This document shows, in pieces, positions 1 to 11,968 of a DNA stretch of 64,000 nt. The stretch is from Strigops habroptila. Lineage: Eukaryota > Chordata > Aves > Psittaciformes > Psittacidae. The notes beneath the pieces are model-generated. The model was not told the origin of the DNA. It worked only from the letters and a program-made list of their open reading frames with translations, and searched no databases. The stretch is taken from positions 5,658,906 through 5,722,905 of the forward strand of contig NC_044290.2 in assembly GCF_004027225.2 (NCBI RefSeq). Reading direction: 5' to 3'. Positions within the stretch are counted from its first letter, which is position 1. The number at the start of each line of letters is the position of its first letter. The translations under genes and the position numbers were made by a program.

Positions 1-3000
1 CTAACTCATTTTAGAAAAGAGCAGTGTATTGCAAAGGCTGTGTGTAATACTTGGAGATGTTCCAGAGCTTTTTGGTGGCTGGAAGTAATGCAGGTCAAGG
101 TCCAGTCTCTCCCGAGAAGGTCGATGCTGCTGGCTGACACTGCGGCGCTTCACTCGCTGAATGGATTTCCTGCGTGAAGTCCCTTTGTCCTGTTTTTTCT
201 TCCCTGCCACCTTTCTGTCAGCATCTAAGGTATAGTCCCACCTGGTCTCTTCAAACTCAAGCAGCAGCAGTTTACTTAATGAATTGATCACCATCCTGGA
301 GAAGAGAAGGGAAAGCCCATAAGAGCACAGATAACATTAACACAGCAGTTACTGCCTAAGGGTCCCATTTGCTTCTGTGCAATACAAAACCCTTAAACAG
401 ATCCAAGACAACCAGCACTCTTCTAAGGGACCAATAGCAATTAGTCCCATCAGTCAGATGCTGCACACTTTAACTTATGTTCTGTATGAATGAGCTCTAT
501 GGGGCTCTTTTCATTCCGCTCTATGGCAAAATTAGTTCTAAAATAATTAGGATGAAAATTGCCAACAGCAAACTGAGCTAGATCAGTGCAATGCTAAAAG
601 AAACTGAAGATACCATGTCATTAGGGACATTTAAACCTAAATTGGAGGGGTGTACTGGCTCTGGTTGGGATGGAGTTAGTTTTCTTCATAGCAGCCCGTG
701 TATTGCTGTGGTTTAGAATCGTGACCAAAACAGCATTAATGACACACCAGAGTTCTAGTTATCGCTTACACAAAAGCTGGAAACTCCCTTTAGTTTAGAG
801 GTGCAGAAGTGAATGATCCTGGAAGGATTTTCCACTATTGGATTTATAAAGAGGCAGTAGGTCAGGAACAAGCAAAGGGTTTGGCAGGCCTTGGCTTGAT
901 TCTCCTACCTCTTAAGAAATCTGGGCTCAGAGTTCAGCTTTACTGTTGCATCTATATTGTAAGCTATATAGAAACAGGAAATTGTACATTGCTGAGTGGA
1001 CTAAGAAAATCTCTTTTCAGCCATTGTTATAAAAACATGATTATTAAAGCAGTCACTAAGCAATAGAGCCTTTTAAAACTGACTTGTGAGAAGGACAGTA
1101 AAAGGAAAAAATGTAGAATTCCTTAAATTACACTGTAATCTACCTAATTTGGTTCAGAGACTGATGGCAGCAGTTGTCACCAACCTGTTTCCTCCAATAT
1201 AGAAAGAAGATATGGGGTCCCCTTTGGTACTGGCCACCAACACTTTCAGGCAGATTCCAGTCAAGTAGTTAAATATACGGATCTTCCCATCAGCACAACC
1301 GCTGATGACTCTGAGATAGAGGAACTCCAGAGACAGAACTTCCCTGAAAAACACAGCACATCACCATGCTTTCACAAGGAGACACCATCAAATACCTCTT
1401 GTCTTGGAGGAGATGCAAAGGTCTGCCTCCATCAACAGGCTAAACACAGGAGCTGATCAAGATGTTTAAGAGGTCTAATAGTGAAGTCCTTCATAATCTC
1501 TCCATGCCCAAACTAACCAAGCCATCACATGCTCATAGCAACCAGTACAGTTATAGCCATCTGCTGCTCTTTCAGATTTCATTTTTATGTCTAGGAAAGT
1601 AAATGATAGTGTGATACTCTGTGGTATACAGCTTGGGATCCTCAAAATAGTGGACTATGCACTGTCAGTCTTAAGTCATCCCTGCCTGAGAGCAGGGACA
1701 CTTGCATTTTAGGTTGTTACAAGTCTTAACTGACCCGTGCTGGTTGTGACCATGTATGCCTGACACTGGTTTTAAGATGAAAGCTATTGAAAGCGAGGAT
1801 ATTTCAATACTAGGGCTGATAATTAAAGCATTCTGTGTTTCTATAAGGGAGACTTTTTCTTTACAGATTTAGTAGACTGTTGAGTACAACTTGAAACACA
1901 TCTGATTCCTACTTAGGGTGGCGGAAAGCTATTAGGCATCTCTTAAGTTTTCCCAACATGCTCCATCCCAGGATATATCCATCGGTGCTTCCTGTGACTA
2001 GATGCCACTGATCAAAGGACAAGCAGTTAACTGGGCCTTGGTGCCCCTCCAATATCTGCAAAGGAAAAGAAATAGGTGCAACACTGTCAACAATCTGGAT
2101 GTAAGTATGCCAAGGTATATTAAGGCATTCAGAAAAACAGCCTTATGTACTGTATTGTAGTTTTATTGGGTGTTATACCAATACACCCTATGCATAACTC
2201 TGTAAGTTTTATAATCATGTATAAGAAATGTTCTGGGCTTGCTGCTTATGAGCTTCTAGCATGGAATTAACATCAATTTTCTGTCTTTATTACATTAAAT
2301 AGATGTTACTGCACTGAGACCTTTGTGATCTCTTAAATGTTCACCTAGAAGAGAAGGGAGTGGACTGCTGTGGCTATAGTGGAAAGGGCAATTGCAAGCT
2401 TAGCTCAACTGGAGCTGGGATATCTTGCAAATTGCAACTGTTCCCCACATGTAGAAAGAGCTTCACTCCTCTCAGATGTGATTCTGGACACATGCTAAGG
2501 TAATTAGCAGACTCTGCCCTCAATCTTCCCATTGCAGAGCAGCTATGCAGCTGCTTCAGCTTTATAAACTGGTTCTGAGAGCAAATCTCATATTTTGGGC
2601 TAACACATGATACCTCCAACTCCAAGAGCTGTTAGACAAGCCCTCCCACCCCCTTCCCAGGTTCTGAATGTTTCTACAGGAGCAGAGATGAATGTATCTT
2701 CAGAGAGCAAGCAATGATGGGGGTTAAGCAAAGCAAATCAAACCCTGGGTTAAAATTGACTATTTGCTTACAAGTAGTTCTGCAGTTCATGAATAGTTCT
2801 GTCAGTTTATGAAATTCCCCAAAACCAAAAGCAGTCTAAAGCCTTTGGTAAAGGCAAAGGGCTATGATAAACTAACACAGAAGATTTTTGACCATTTAGC
2901 ACAAAATTATCCACCTAAGAAGAAACTTACTTTGACCAGAGCACCAGTATCAGCACTCCAGATCTTCACCAGCCCTCGGTCAGACCCACTGATGATATGG

Positions 3001-6000
3001 GTGCCATTCATTTTAACCACCCCAACAGCACTGTTGTGCTTGAGAGTCTTGAGACATTTCCCACTCTCCAGGCTCCACACTGTTGGGGGCAAAGGGGAAA
3101 AATGTTACAAATACATATGCCCCAATGATAAGTTTTGCTGAGTACAACATGAATTAAAAGGTACTATTGGAATTACAGCTACACCTTGTAGCTGCAGCTC
3201 TGCATGGAGCCAGGTGTTGACCTAAAACATAATTGCATGGCAAAACCATTTTAAATGCAAAGTTCAGAACATAACACAACTTTTTCATCCTTATTCTATA
3301 AGCAAACCTCTGGCAAAGCTGAAAGTTGATATTACTTGCCCAGGCAAGGGCCAGCCCTATAGCCACAGAACTGAATCAAAGCAGAAACGATGAGAATTTA
3401 TTCAGTGACACAGTCAGAGACCTTGCGTGAGCATGTGTCCACAGCTTAGGCTGTTCTGGAAGCAAAAATGACACACTAAAATTCACCCTCTGATTTATAG
3501 GCTTAGTTTCATGCTGACACACTGTATGTGTCACACTCATCACACCTCACATGTACCCTGCCCATTGTTTGCTGCTGTTTGCCTTTGGCTGGAAAGCTCC
3601 AAGTCTTGGCTCTCACCTTTCACTATCCCATCTTTGGCTCCTGACACAAACTGCTCTTCGTGTAAATCCAAGCAGGTGATTGTCCCACAGTGGCCATTGA
3701 AGATTTTCACGCAAATACCACTGTATAGATTCCAGCATCTACAAAGGACCAACCAAAAAGGGAATACAGTGATTAACTTAATGAATAAGATTAATTAGCT
3801 ATCAGTTATTGCCTACTTAATAGGCCCAGCTCTTCTCCCATAAACGCAGGGTTAAAATCAGGAGTCATTCTACTAAGGTGTCAGAGGATTTGGAATGATC
3901 GATTCAGGCTTAGTATTAAAGTTTTTACCCCCATAATGTGTTCTTCAGCCTCTAAACTGCCTGGAAACATGTGGCTTGTTTTCAACTTTGGCGTGGTTAC
4001 CTTCAATTAACCTTAAAGAGCAGACCTTTACAAGATAAGGTTGTTTATTTACTGGCTGGTGCCAAGATGATTGCTGTTGACTTTATCTAGAGGACTCAAA
4101 CCCACACAAACAGCCCTTTCTGAGCACGGAGGACAGAGCCTGAATGGGTGTAAATCCTTCTGTTAAATGCTGCCTTTGATGAAGCTGTGCAATGTTTTTC
4201 ACCCCTCATCATGATACTGTCAGGATTTAGTGGTAAATGTGAGAGCTGATCATCTCCAGCCCTCATTTCAGGGTGCAGTACCTGGAAAGAAGCAGCTGTA
4301 CAGCAGGTACCAGGGTGTTGAGCCTGCTTAGCACAACAGGCCTTCTGGAATGGCATGGAGAAACCCAGCCTCCCTGAACTTGATGCTGACATTAGCAAGG
4401 CCAGCATCTCACTGCAAGGGCTAATTTGAAACATCTCTGGTGTTTTAGGGTACTTTAAGAAAGCCCGTGCTTCCCTGTATTTTCCTTTCTTATCACTCAG
4501 TATTGGGTGGAATAGGGAAATGGAAGCTGTCCTGTGTGAGCAGGGGGTGTGTTCCTTTATCTACTGTCCTTTCTTCATTACTCTAATGGAAAGTGGTGGA
4601 AGGAGGATTCCTAAAGCCTTGGAGTGGAAGGATTAAAGTTTCACGTTTCCTAGCCCAAGGGGCTGGTGTTCCATGGCACAGTCCCACCGTTGCTCACCTG
4701 ATGCTGAGATCGAAACTTGCACTGAGAACAAACCCCTTCTTCTCATTGAGATAGAGTGCTTTAATGCTCCCAGCGTGGCCAGAGAGCAGAGGAGGCAGTT
4801 CCTTTATTCCCGGCATTCCAAGAAACCTCACTTTTCGATCTGCAGAGCCAACAGCTACCAAGTTTCCACCACAGTAATGGATTACTCTGCTTTGGTCTGA
4901 TCTGGATAAGAAACAGTGACTGAGATGAGTACAACAGATCTAAGGCTGATGCTTAAGTGGTCCTCATTGAACAACCCAATGGACAATACACTTAAGTGGT
5001 GAATCCTTTGCAGACACTACAACCAAGGTCCCTAGTTCTGCATACCCAAGTTCGCATCCAGAGGGTAGGCTTAAAGAAGGGAGAGGGCTCCTCCTGGCCC
5101 CATATCCGTTGTGATACACTGTAGATGACTAATACTTCTGGTATCTGCATAAAAACCTGGATTTGACACTGAGGACTTGTTAACACTGATGCTGAGAGAC
5201 CCTTCTCCAACCATCCATTCTCACAGAAGGATCACAGGGAATGGGACAGGTCTTCAGAAGCTGCTGTTCTGCCCTACAGTCAGGCAGTTTACTCACTGGT
5301 CCATGAGGATACGAATATTGTAGGAGCCACAGAAGACATTTCTCTCTTCCAGCTGGATTGTGTCAGTTTTCAGACCATTATAGGTTTCCTGCAGATTGCT
5401 TCCCTTCTCCTAATGGAAAGGAAAATAGGGAAAGTAACTCATGGAAGAGGAATGCAGTATTATTCCATGGTATTAAATGTATCAGCTTGTCCATACTGTA
5501 GTGATGAGACCAGAGACAGAAAGTGTTGGTAAGGAACACCCAGAGTGCACAAACTTCTGGTTAGTGCAGAAAGAAGGGCTGTTCCCATGCCATGTTCCAT
5601 GGCAAAAGAGAAAGACCCAACTGCTGCACCTTTTATTCTTTGGGAAAAAAGCTGCATCCTTGTGATGCTGCCCAGCTGTGCCAGCACCCCATCTTTGAGG
5701 CTGTGCATGACACTGGGGTATGCATTAGGACGAGGCAGGAGTTTAGGGATGCAAGAAGGTGCTGAGCAAGCACTGGTCCTTGATGGGACAAACCAGGAGC
5801 AGGAGCTGGAGGAGAGTAAAGCAACCCCAAATTCACTGTCCTGTCTTCCAGGCCCACCACATCTCCTTCCTCCCCAAATACTGAAATGCAGGATCCACGG
5901 AAGACCAACAACTTCCTACATACCTTTGTTTTACTTTGCCGAACCGTGCTTTTGGCTTCAATGACACCACCCTCCTCATTTAACTGTGGAATTGCCACTT

Positions 6001-7342
6001 TGACTGTTTTAGCATAGTTGGAAACAGCTCCTCTTGGGCGCAATCCCTGGAGTAAGCCAGCAGAAGCAACACGGTTACTACAGAGCCCATGTACACAATG
6101 GATGCTACTCGTGTCAGTGCTTCCATGGGACGCTACATGCAAAGCAGAGCTGCACACACTGGCTTGTTGCTGTTGTGTAAGAGGCCAGGCTTGAATTTAC
6201 CACTTTGTTGGTAGATTTGGGTAAAATGATTACTTTCCATTTGTCTCCAAACTCTAGTCATAAGCTTTTAAGAAGCTGCATCTCATCTTTGGCAAGCACT
6301 CAGGTGATTCAGAATCCAAACCCACTGAGATGAGAGGCTCTTGAATCATCTTTATCAACATTTAAGACTCATTTTTAATGTGTTAAACCTTCCATTCAGC
6401 CTTCTTTTAAGGCTAGCACAAAGCTGAGATTTCTATGGTCTCTCTAGGGGTTTACCATCACACTTAGCTTGGTGTATGGCAGGTCTGTGCTAACCAGGAC
6501 AAGCCTTTCCTAGAAGTTCTGCTTTATTGTGTCCCAGCCACCAGCTCTGATGTCTCACAAGGAAATCTAGCACTCCCATCTTCCTAGAGGGAGCAAATAA
6601 AGCTAACTTTTGAGGTGCCATTGTAGCTCTGCCCAGTTTCCACTAGCTCCTGGAAGTCCAGTATTTGCGTTTGTGACCAAACTCTTCCTGACTACAGGAA
6701 TGTTTTAATCCATCTTTAGAGTCACAGGCTCTCAAAGTCAGTAAAAGCTATTCTGTTGTGATCACTTGTGACAGTCTGAGCGTCTCATATGGCTTAGCTC
6801 TGCAGATAGAGGAAGAGGGAACAGACCAAAGTGGGAGGTAACCTCTAGTAAAAGCAGCTCCATCCAATGGCTTGGGCAGTAGCAGAAAACCACCATCTTT
6901 TCCAAGTGTGTAACCACAGCAGAAGCCCAGGCATCATACCTGCAAATACACGATGTTCTCCTGTATTACGTTATAACACGCACGTTCCCTCTTGACTTCT
7001 GCAGCCAGATATTCCCAGCATCTGCTCACAGCAGCACATGAACTGAGGGATTTTTGATCCAAAAACCCTAAGAAATTCAAGGCACAAATTGACTAACCCC
7101 TGAGCACACTGGAGACCGTTCATTACCCTTTGGGGAAACAAAAATCAGAGCAGCTTTACCCAGGATGTACATGGACAGATGAGGGGGCAGGCAGCGAATT
7201 AAGTCCTTGGGTGGGTTGGCAGGAGAGGGCAAGTGGAGAGATCTAGGGACCATGATGACATCTTGATCAGCTACGGACATAATAGGCGAGTTGTTCTCTG
7301 TATCAGGACCCTCCTGGATGAAGCATTCGGTGTTTTGACCAC
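1..7342 (-). CDS. FBXW10: FBXW10-like F-box/WD40 repeat protein (10 coding exons; 5' coding end not found)
   Basis: This is probably a substrate-recognition subunit of an SCF (SKP1-CUL1-F-box) E3 ubiquitin ligase; that role is inferred from the domains. The coding exons, in transcript order, are 7342-7160, 7067-6940, 6046-5924, 5409-5297, 4901-4698, 3738-3617, 3079-2931, 2055-1913, 1343-1185 and 295-1. All introns have AG acceptors and GT donors, and phase is unbroken to a TAG at bases 3-1, giving about 538 residues. Residues near 48-92 form an F-box (DLIRCLPPHLSMYILGFLD). Residues near 180-445 form WD40 blades, including SGHAGSIKALYL, FNGHCGTITCLDL, LEGHQGPVNCLSFDQWHL and ISGCADGKIRIFNYLTG. 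From memory these match mammalian FBXW10 closely. About 85 basic residues follow the propeller. Mammalian FBXW10 is roughly 1,000 residues as I recall, so this form is short at the C-terminus. The N-terminal region upstream of the F-box was not found. Confidence 0.88.
645..800 (+). mobile_element. LTR fragment, avian endogenous-retrovirus type (plus orientation)
   Basis: The stretch beginning near CTGGCTCTGGTTGGGATGGA resembles, from memory, the 5' part of a widespread avian ERV LTR. That LTR family has a TGTCCTGGTTTTGGCTGGGA-like start followed by a GAGTTAATTTTCTTC-like segment. It lies in the intron between exons 1185-1343 and 1-295 of the FBXW10-like gene. No internal viral coding sequence is present. 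The boundaries are approximate and the family name is not assigned. Confidence 0.55.
6940..7342 (-). CDS. FBXW10: F-box-encoding exon pair of the FBXW10-like gene
   Basis: The F-box is split across exons 7342-7160 and 7067-6940. The first ends within a glycine codon (G|GTAAAG donor) and the second restores the frame, joining YILG to FLDQKSLSSCAAVSRCWEYL. The second exon ends at CAG|GTATGA and continues in frame into the conserved GLRPRGAVSNYAK segment at 6046. The upstream acceptor at 7343-7344 implies at least one further 5' exon that supplies one base of a codon. I could not place that exon. Confidence 0.85.
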
Positions 7343-7799
7343 CTAGAAGACAGACGAGTTTAGTCTTGTAAATACTTGAGCTTTGGTGACTACTGACAGC
7401 ACTGTTGTTAGCAATGCACTGCAAGAGTTGGTTGAGCTTAATCTGGCTCTTCTGCTAGTCCCTTTGATCCTGTACCATTCCAAGGAAAATGCTGGAAACC
7501 CCCTGGGTCCTGCAGGACAGTTCAAACAGTTTACCCCCAGTATTAAATACTCAGACAGTGGTACCCATTATATCAAGCTGGCCAGTTCTTGCAGATAACG
7601 TTTCACTTTTAAGAGCTGCAGACCATAGTGAGAATCAAATCTGGGTACTGGGCTGAGAACAGCTCTATTCCTTGAAGCTTCTTGGAGATTCAAGCAGATT
7701 ATCCATCTACATGTTCCTCTGGAAGAATTAATCAAAGAAACAAACCCTGCAGTAGGCACCTAAGAGCTGAATTAGGGGATTGTAGAAGTTAGAATAGTA

Positions 7800-8035
7800 T
7801 GTTGAGTGTCTAATAAATAAATCATGCTGAGCATGATGATCTATGGTATGGAATATCCCTTTGGCTAATTTGGGTCAGGTTAGTTTCTGTCTGTGCTCCC
7901 TTCCAGCTCCTTGTGCCCCTTCTCACTGGCAGAGCATGAGAGACTAAAACATCCTTGATTTAGAGTAAGAACTACTTAACAACTAAAACATCAGTGTTTA
8001 AGAAAATTAACTCTATCCCAGCCAAAACCAGGACA
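7800..8035 (-). mobile_element. Solo LTR fragment, same avian ERV-type family (minus orientation)
   Basis: The right edge, read on the minus strand, starts TGTCCTGGTTTTGGCTGGGA, the sharp TG-type terminus of the family. The left part carries the characteristic ATGATCTATGGTATGGAATA segment and continues through a CACTGGCAGAGCATGAGAGA segment. The middle appears deleted. It sits upstream of the F-box exon, in what is presumably the first intron. No coding sequence is retained and no clear target-site duplication was seen. Confidence 0.65.
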
Positions 8036-8116
8036 GTATATTATACATTCTATCCCTTCTAGCTATGCAGAATAAGTCCCTTCAGCACTTTCTTTGGTAT
8101 GGCTTTCATTACTTAC

Positions 8117-8250
8117 AACATTCAATCCACAGCTGTCCCCCCTGAGCTGTGTCACCCAGGAGAATTCATGATGATATTTTGTCAGCTCCACTCCATTATA
8201 AGCTATATTCCTCTTCCCTTTGTCCATCACCTCATTCAAAGGATTACTGC
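8117..8250 (-). other. Weak candidate exon with a strong orphan splice donor
   Basis: On the minus strand a good donor (AATGTT|GTAAGT) lies at 8117/8116 behind an open frame. That frame ends in phase 0, whereas the next recognised exon (7342) needs one leading base, so it does not join in frame. It could be a 5' UTR exon or a chance site. The encoded residues match nothing I recognise. Confidence 0.15.
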
Positions 8251-8929
8251 ACATGGGTGCACACAGGCAGGCTGGTACTGAGGCAGAGCTGGGGCAGGAT
8301 AAAGCTGCCAGGTCCAAGTCTCATCTGGCCCCACCTCCCACTGTTGGGAACAGCCCATTCCCTCCATCACTTGTGCTCACTCCCAGCTTTGCCCACTCAT
8401 TTCCTACAGCTGGAAGGATCAGAGACCTGAACCATATCAGATTTGCGGTGGTAACTGGAAGGTTAATAGCACAAGGCAAATAAAGCTGCAACAAACAGCT
8501 CTGTTGGCTGTGTGGTTCCTTTCAGCAGATTCCCCATGTACCACCTGCATGGGGAATTTTGCCACGTGCAGCAGATTACCTGCTAGAGAGAACAGCCAGA
8601 GCAGCAGCACCAGGAGCTGCCAGACTGCTGCAGGTGATGGAAAGGAACCTGGGTAACATTACCTTCATCTTAGCATCACCCCTGGACCACAGTGCTTGTG
8701 CCTCAGAGACAGCTCAGGCACAGCCTGGGCATCTCCCCAACTGTGGACTGGCCCAGAGCATGACCCAAGAGAGCTCAGGAGCAGACCTTGGTGTCCAGGA
8801 CAAACAGAGGGTGACTGCAGCACCCTCCATTCCCTGAGGAACACGAGATACACACACAGAGCAGGTAATCCCGGCCCTACCACTTTGCAAACAGAAGGTC
8901 GTTCTGCAGACATGGAAGAACATGGCAAG

Positions 8930-9068
8930 GTTGTTTATGGCCAGGTTGGACACAGGGGCTTGAAGCAACCTGCCCTAGTGGAAGGTGTCCCTGCCCGTGG
9001 CAGGGGCTTGGAACTGCATGAGCTTTAAGGTCCCTTCCAACCCAAACCATTCCATGATTCTACAATTC
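8930..9068 (+). mobile_element. CR1 LINE 3'-end fragment
   Basis: The sequence contains the CR1 3' consensus in order: the CAGGTTGGACACAGGGGCTT block, a GTGGAAGGTGTCCCTGCC block, then AAGGTCCCTTCCAACCCAAA and the terminal CCATTCCATGATTCTACAAT repeats. It is 5'-truncated, as is typical of CR1. It lies between the CpG island and the F-box exon. Confidence 0.9.
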
Positions 9069-9339
9069 CTCTCCACCACTGGCCCTGCAGGGAAGGGCCC
9101 TGTGAAAAGCCACACACCCTGGTCACAGGCAGCATCCTCCTGCCTAGTGTGCACTCAGCTTCAGTTCTTGAAGACTTAAACTCAGTCACCTTGCAAGTCT
9201 TGGTTGGGAGAAACCCAGATTTTGGAGCTCAGGGACCTCCAGCACGGCCCCAGCAAGGCTGAATCCACCTTTCCTATAACAACAGCCCCAAAAAGCACCG
9301 CAGAGACAACCACCAGGGCACCAGCACCCCAAACATCAC

Positions 9340-9640
9340 CCCCCACAGGTCGGGCTGCCCTGAATGCGAGGGTTTCGGTCCACCGTTTTCCGCCTGGCAC
9401 CGGGGATGCGCAGCATCACCTGAAAGTCCGTCCAGTGCCCCGGTACCCCGACACCCAGGCACAGACCGCCGGTGGTGCCAGCGCCAGCGATACCGGAGCC
9501 CCGGACCCGCTTACCTGCCCGGGGCGGGCGGCGGGGCCCCGCCGTGCCCTGCGCGTCGCGGCTGCTAGGAGACACCGGTACCGTAAACCGCCGGCCGCGC
9601 CGCCGTATTGCTGCGAAGAGCCGCGCACAAGCATTTGTGA
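9340..9640. promoter_or_regulatory. CpG island, likely promoter of the FBXW10-like gene
   Basis: This stretch is visibly denser in CG dinucleotides and GC bases than either side, which are ordinary 45-50% GC sequence. It contains the minus-strand splice donor at 9514. No TATA box is evident. A bidirectional promoter cannot be excluded, but I found no matching plus-strand exon. Confidence 0.6.
9515..9620 (-). other. Probable non-coding first exon of the FBXW10-like gene
   Basis: Reading the minus strand, a near-consensus donor CGGGCAG|GTAAGC lies at 9515/9514 inside a CpG-rich stretch. No ATG-initiated frame crosses it convincingly, so it is most simply a 5' UTR exon. The nearest gene in the right orientation is the FBXW10-like gene to the left; assignment to it is an inference. 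The start of the exon near 9,620 is a guess from base composition. Confidence 0.5.
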
Positions 9641-11634
9641 AGCCTCTTCACCCCATCTTCTCCCCAGCAGCTCGCTTCGGTCAAACGTATTTAGCTTTTA
9701 AACGTCGTTTCCCGAGTCCCAAGTTTTCGCATATTGAAAACAAAACCCCGCTCAAAAAGCCACAAGCAAACAAAGCCAAAGCATACCTCATTTAGTCATC
9801 TAATGAGCCGAAAAAGCATGTGGAATAAGAGTAAAAGATCGTCGAGCCACCATCTGGGAGAAGGGAGGAGGATTTACTAGGACACAATGAAGAAAAAGCT
9901 TTTGATAAGAAAGAGCATTGCAGAACAGGCCAGAAGGGAAGGCAGCAGAACAGGCAGCAATAAGCTCATACCCCCTTGCAGAGAGGGTCATGTACCTGGG
10001 CCCTGCTCTGTGCATAGTGGGGTCCTCACTGTGCCCACTTGGCTCTTTCACTTGTTGCAGGCAGAAGTGGAAAAGACAGCACTGGATGGGAACATGATGC
10101 TCCCTGCCCTGCAGAGACTTCAGGGCTCTGGTGCAGTGGTTTAAAGTCTGATGCATGCAAAATAAACATGCCATATGAAGCTGGCAGCCTTCTGGGCTCA
10201 GGCACACAAGCTGTCATCCTGTGCACATCCCCATGTGGGATTTTAATGTGACTCTTTGGCAGAGCGAGCAGAGGAAAGCAGAATTTCAACCTCAGCCATT
10301 CTTCTCCACTGCAGGGTTGTTTTCCTGCCACAAAGAGCTACTTACAGCAAATCCTACTACTTTTCACCAGTTCTAAGCCCAGCCATAGGCTGCCTCTATG
10401 TGCTTGCTTACTTAATTCAATCAAACCTTAGAGATCCCTTCTACAGAGGCCACAACCCCTCCCAGAGATGCATTTCATTCCTGAGGCACAGGGATGCTCC
10501 TCTCACAGTGGTATCTAGGAAATAATCTTTACTTGTCCATTTAGGATGGCAGCACACCCCATGGAGAAACTGCTGTCCCATGGTGAGAGAAGCCCCCAAC
10601 ACCCCCAATCTCACCTACTGACAGGAGGGCATGGCCACATCAGCAAGCTGAATAGTTTTCCCTATCTGTTCTGCTCTCCCACATAACTCTCCTGAGCTAC
10701 AGCACTTTGAGCTGCAACTCAGCCCTGTTATTGGAAACCTGTGCTCCTTCTCCAGCTGGAATCATTCTGCTGCTGGAGAACTCAGGTGGTTCTGCCTGTC
10801 CTGAGTGTAGGCAGTGCTGCCTGCTTGGGGAGCTCTCCCCAGCATCACGTAAATTCCTAAGATGTGTTAGATTCGTTTAAAGATTAAAGCTGTGGAGGCA
10901 AAGCAGCTAAAACAAACAGAATGTTTGCCCAGCTCCATCTGTCCTGGGAAAGATGAGGAAACCCTGGGAACAGACATGGAGTCAGAGTCCAATAGCTGGG
11001 AGGTTTGCACTGGGAAGAGCTGGATGCAACAGGAAACATCGTGGTTTTCCAAGGCCAATGCTGAGGCCAGGCAGGGTGGGCATGTGTAAGGGTCATTTTT
11101 CCCTTGCACAGGTATTTAAAGAAAAATCCCCTTTTCTTTAAAATCCCAATGTTTGGAATAAAAGCTGCAGCATGCCTGGGGGATAGCAAGTAAATCCCTC
11201 TTCCTGCAGGGCTAGTTAAATCAGTGCAAACACAGAAAACACATTCAGCACCCCAAGAAGGAAGCAGTGACTTTGGTGGCAAAATAATTCCTGCTTCCCA
11301 GGCACAGCACCCCTCTCCTATAGCACATTTCCCCACACACATTGTTTATTAACATTTTGGTGGCTTAAAGGTTGTTCACAAGGGTTTCATCCTGTGCAGT
11401 GGGAAGTGGGGATGGAGGTAAGTGAGGTTTGCAGTGTTGCAGACCTTGCGTAATGCTGGAGGGTACACAGAGGGAGCAAAGCAGGGAATCAGAAGCATCA
11501 GATGCTTGTCACCATAGTAGTTGTGGCTCATATACCATCTGTGAAGGACAGAGAGGACCAAGCATCACTGCCCCTACACCAAGAGGCACCACAAGTGTCC
11601 TTATAAACACCAGCATCCTGTTATGATGGTTGTT
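9641..11634. other. Intergenic sequence between the FBXW10-like promoter and the P450 3' end
   Basis: I see no exon with matched splice sites, no repeat I can name and no RNA gene here. Frames of 80-150 codons exist on both strands but carry no recognisable motif. Confidence 0.5.
11345..11350 (-). terminator. Second AATAAA downstream of the CYP2 gene (distal alternative)
   Basis: A further minus-strand AATAAA about 620 bases past the stop could serve as an alternative cleavage signal. Nothing in the sequence decides between the two. Confidence 0.35.
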
Positions 11635-11640
11635 TTTATT
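11635..11640 (-). terminator. Poly(A) signal AATAAA of the CYP2 gene (proximal)
   Basis: An AATAAA on the minus strand lies about 330 bases past the TAA stop at 11969, a plausible 3' UTR length. Confidence 0.55.
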
Positions 11641-11968
11641 GCAGAAGCACTCTGAACCTCTCACCACAATGAGGAGTGCCCAGCTCCAGCCCTGGAGCTA
11701 CAGGCAGCTCTGCCACAGGAGCTGCAGCTCAGTCAGAGCTGATAGGTATGAGGGGAGGAAAACCAGTGCTTGTGTTCCTTGTGTTACTGGGATGCGGAGG
11801 GCAAGGATTGGGAGCAGGTTGCCCATGGAGCTGTTGGCAGAGATGCTGAGGAGTTCTCTGAGGAGAAAGCTCAAAGCTCAGAGCAACCCTTCTGCTCATA
11901 ACATTCAGGATTGCACAGCTTGCTCTGATATCAGAAGTGAAGGCATCTGGAAGATCCTTTCTCTCTGC

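Noticed and set aside
7568-7759. Minus-strand frame preceding the F-box exon as the missing N-terminus
   Set aside because: It has no donor in the right phase, a stop soon after, and no resemblance that I recognise to the FBXW10 N-terminal region.
9204-9701. 165-codon plus-strand frame at the left CpG island
   Set aside because: It is a GC-rich frame without splice context or motif; the clear donor in this island is on the minus strand.
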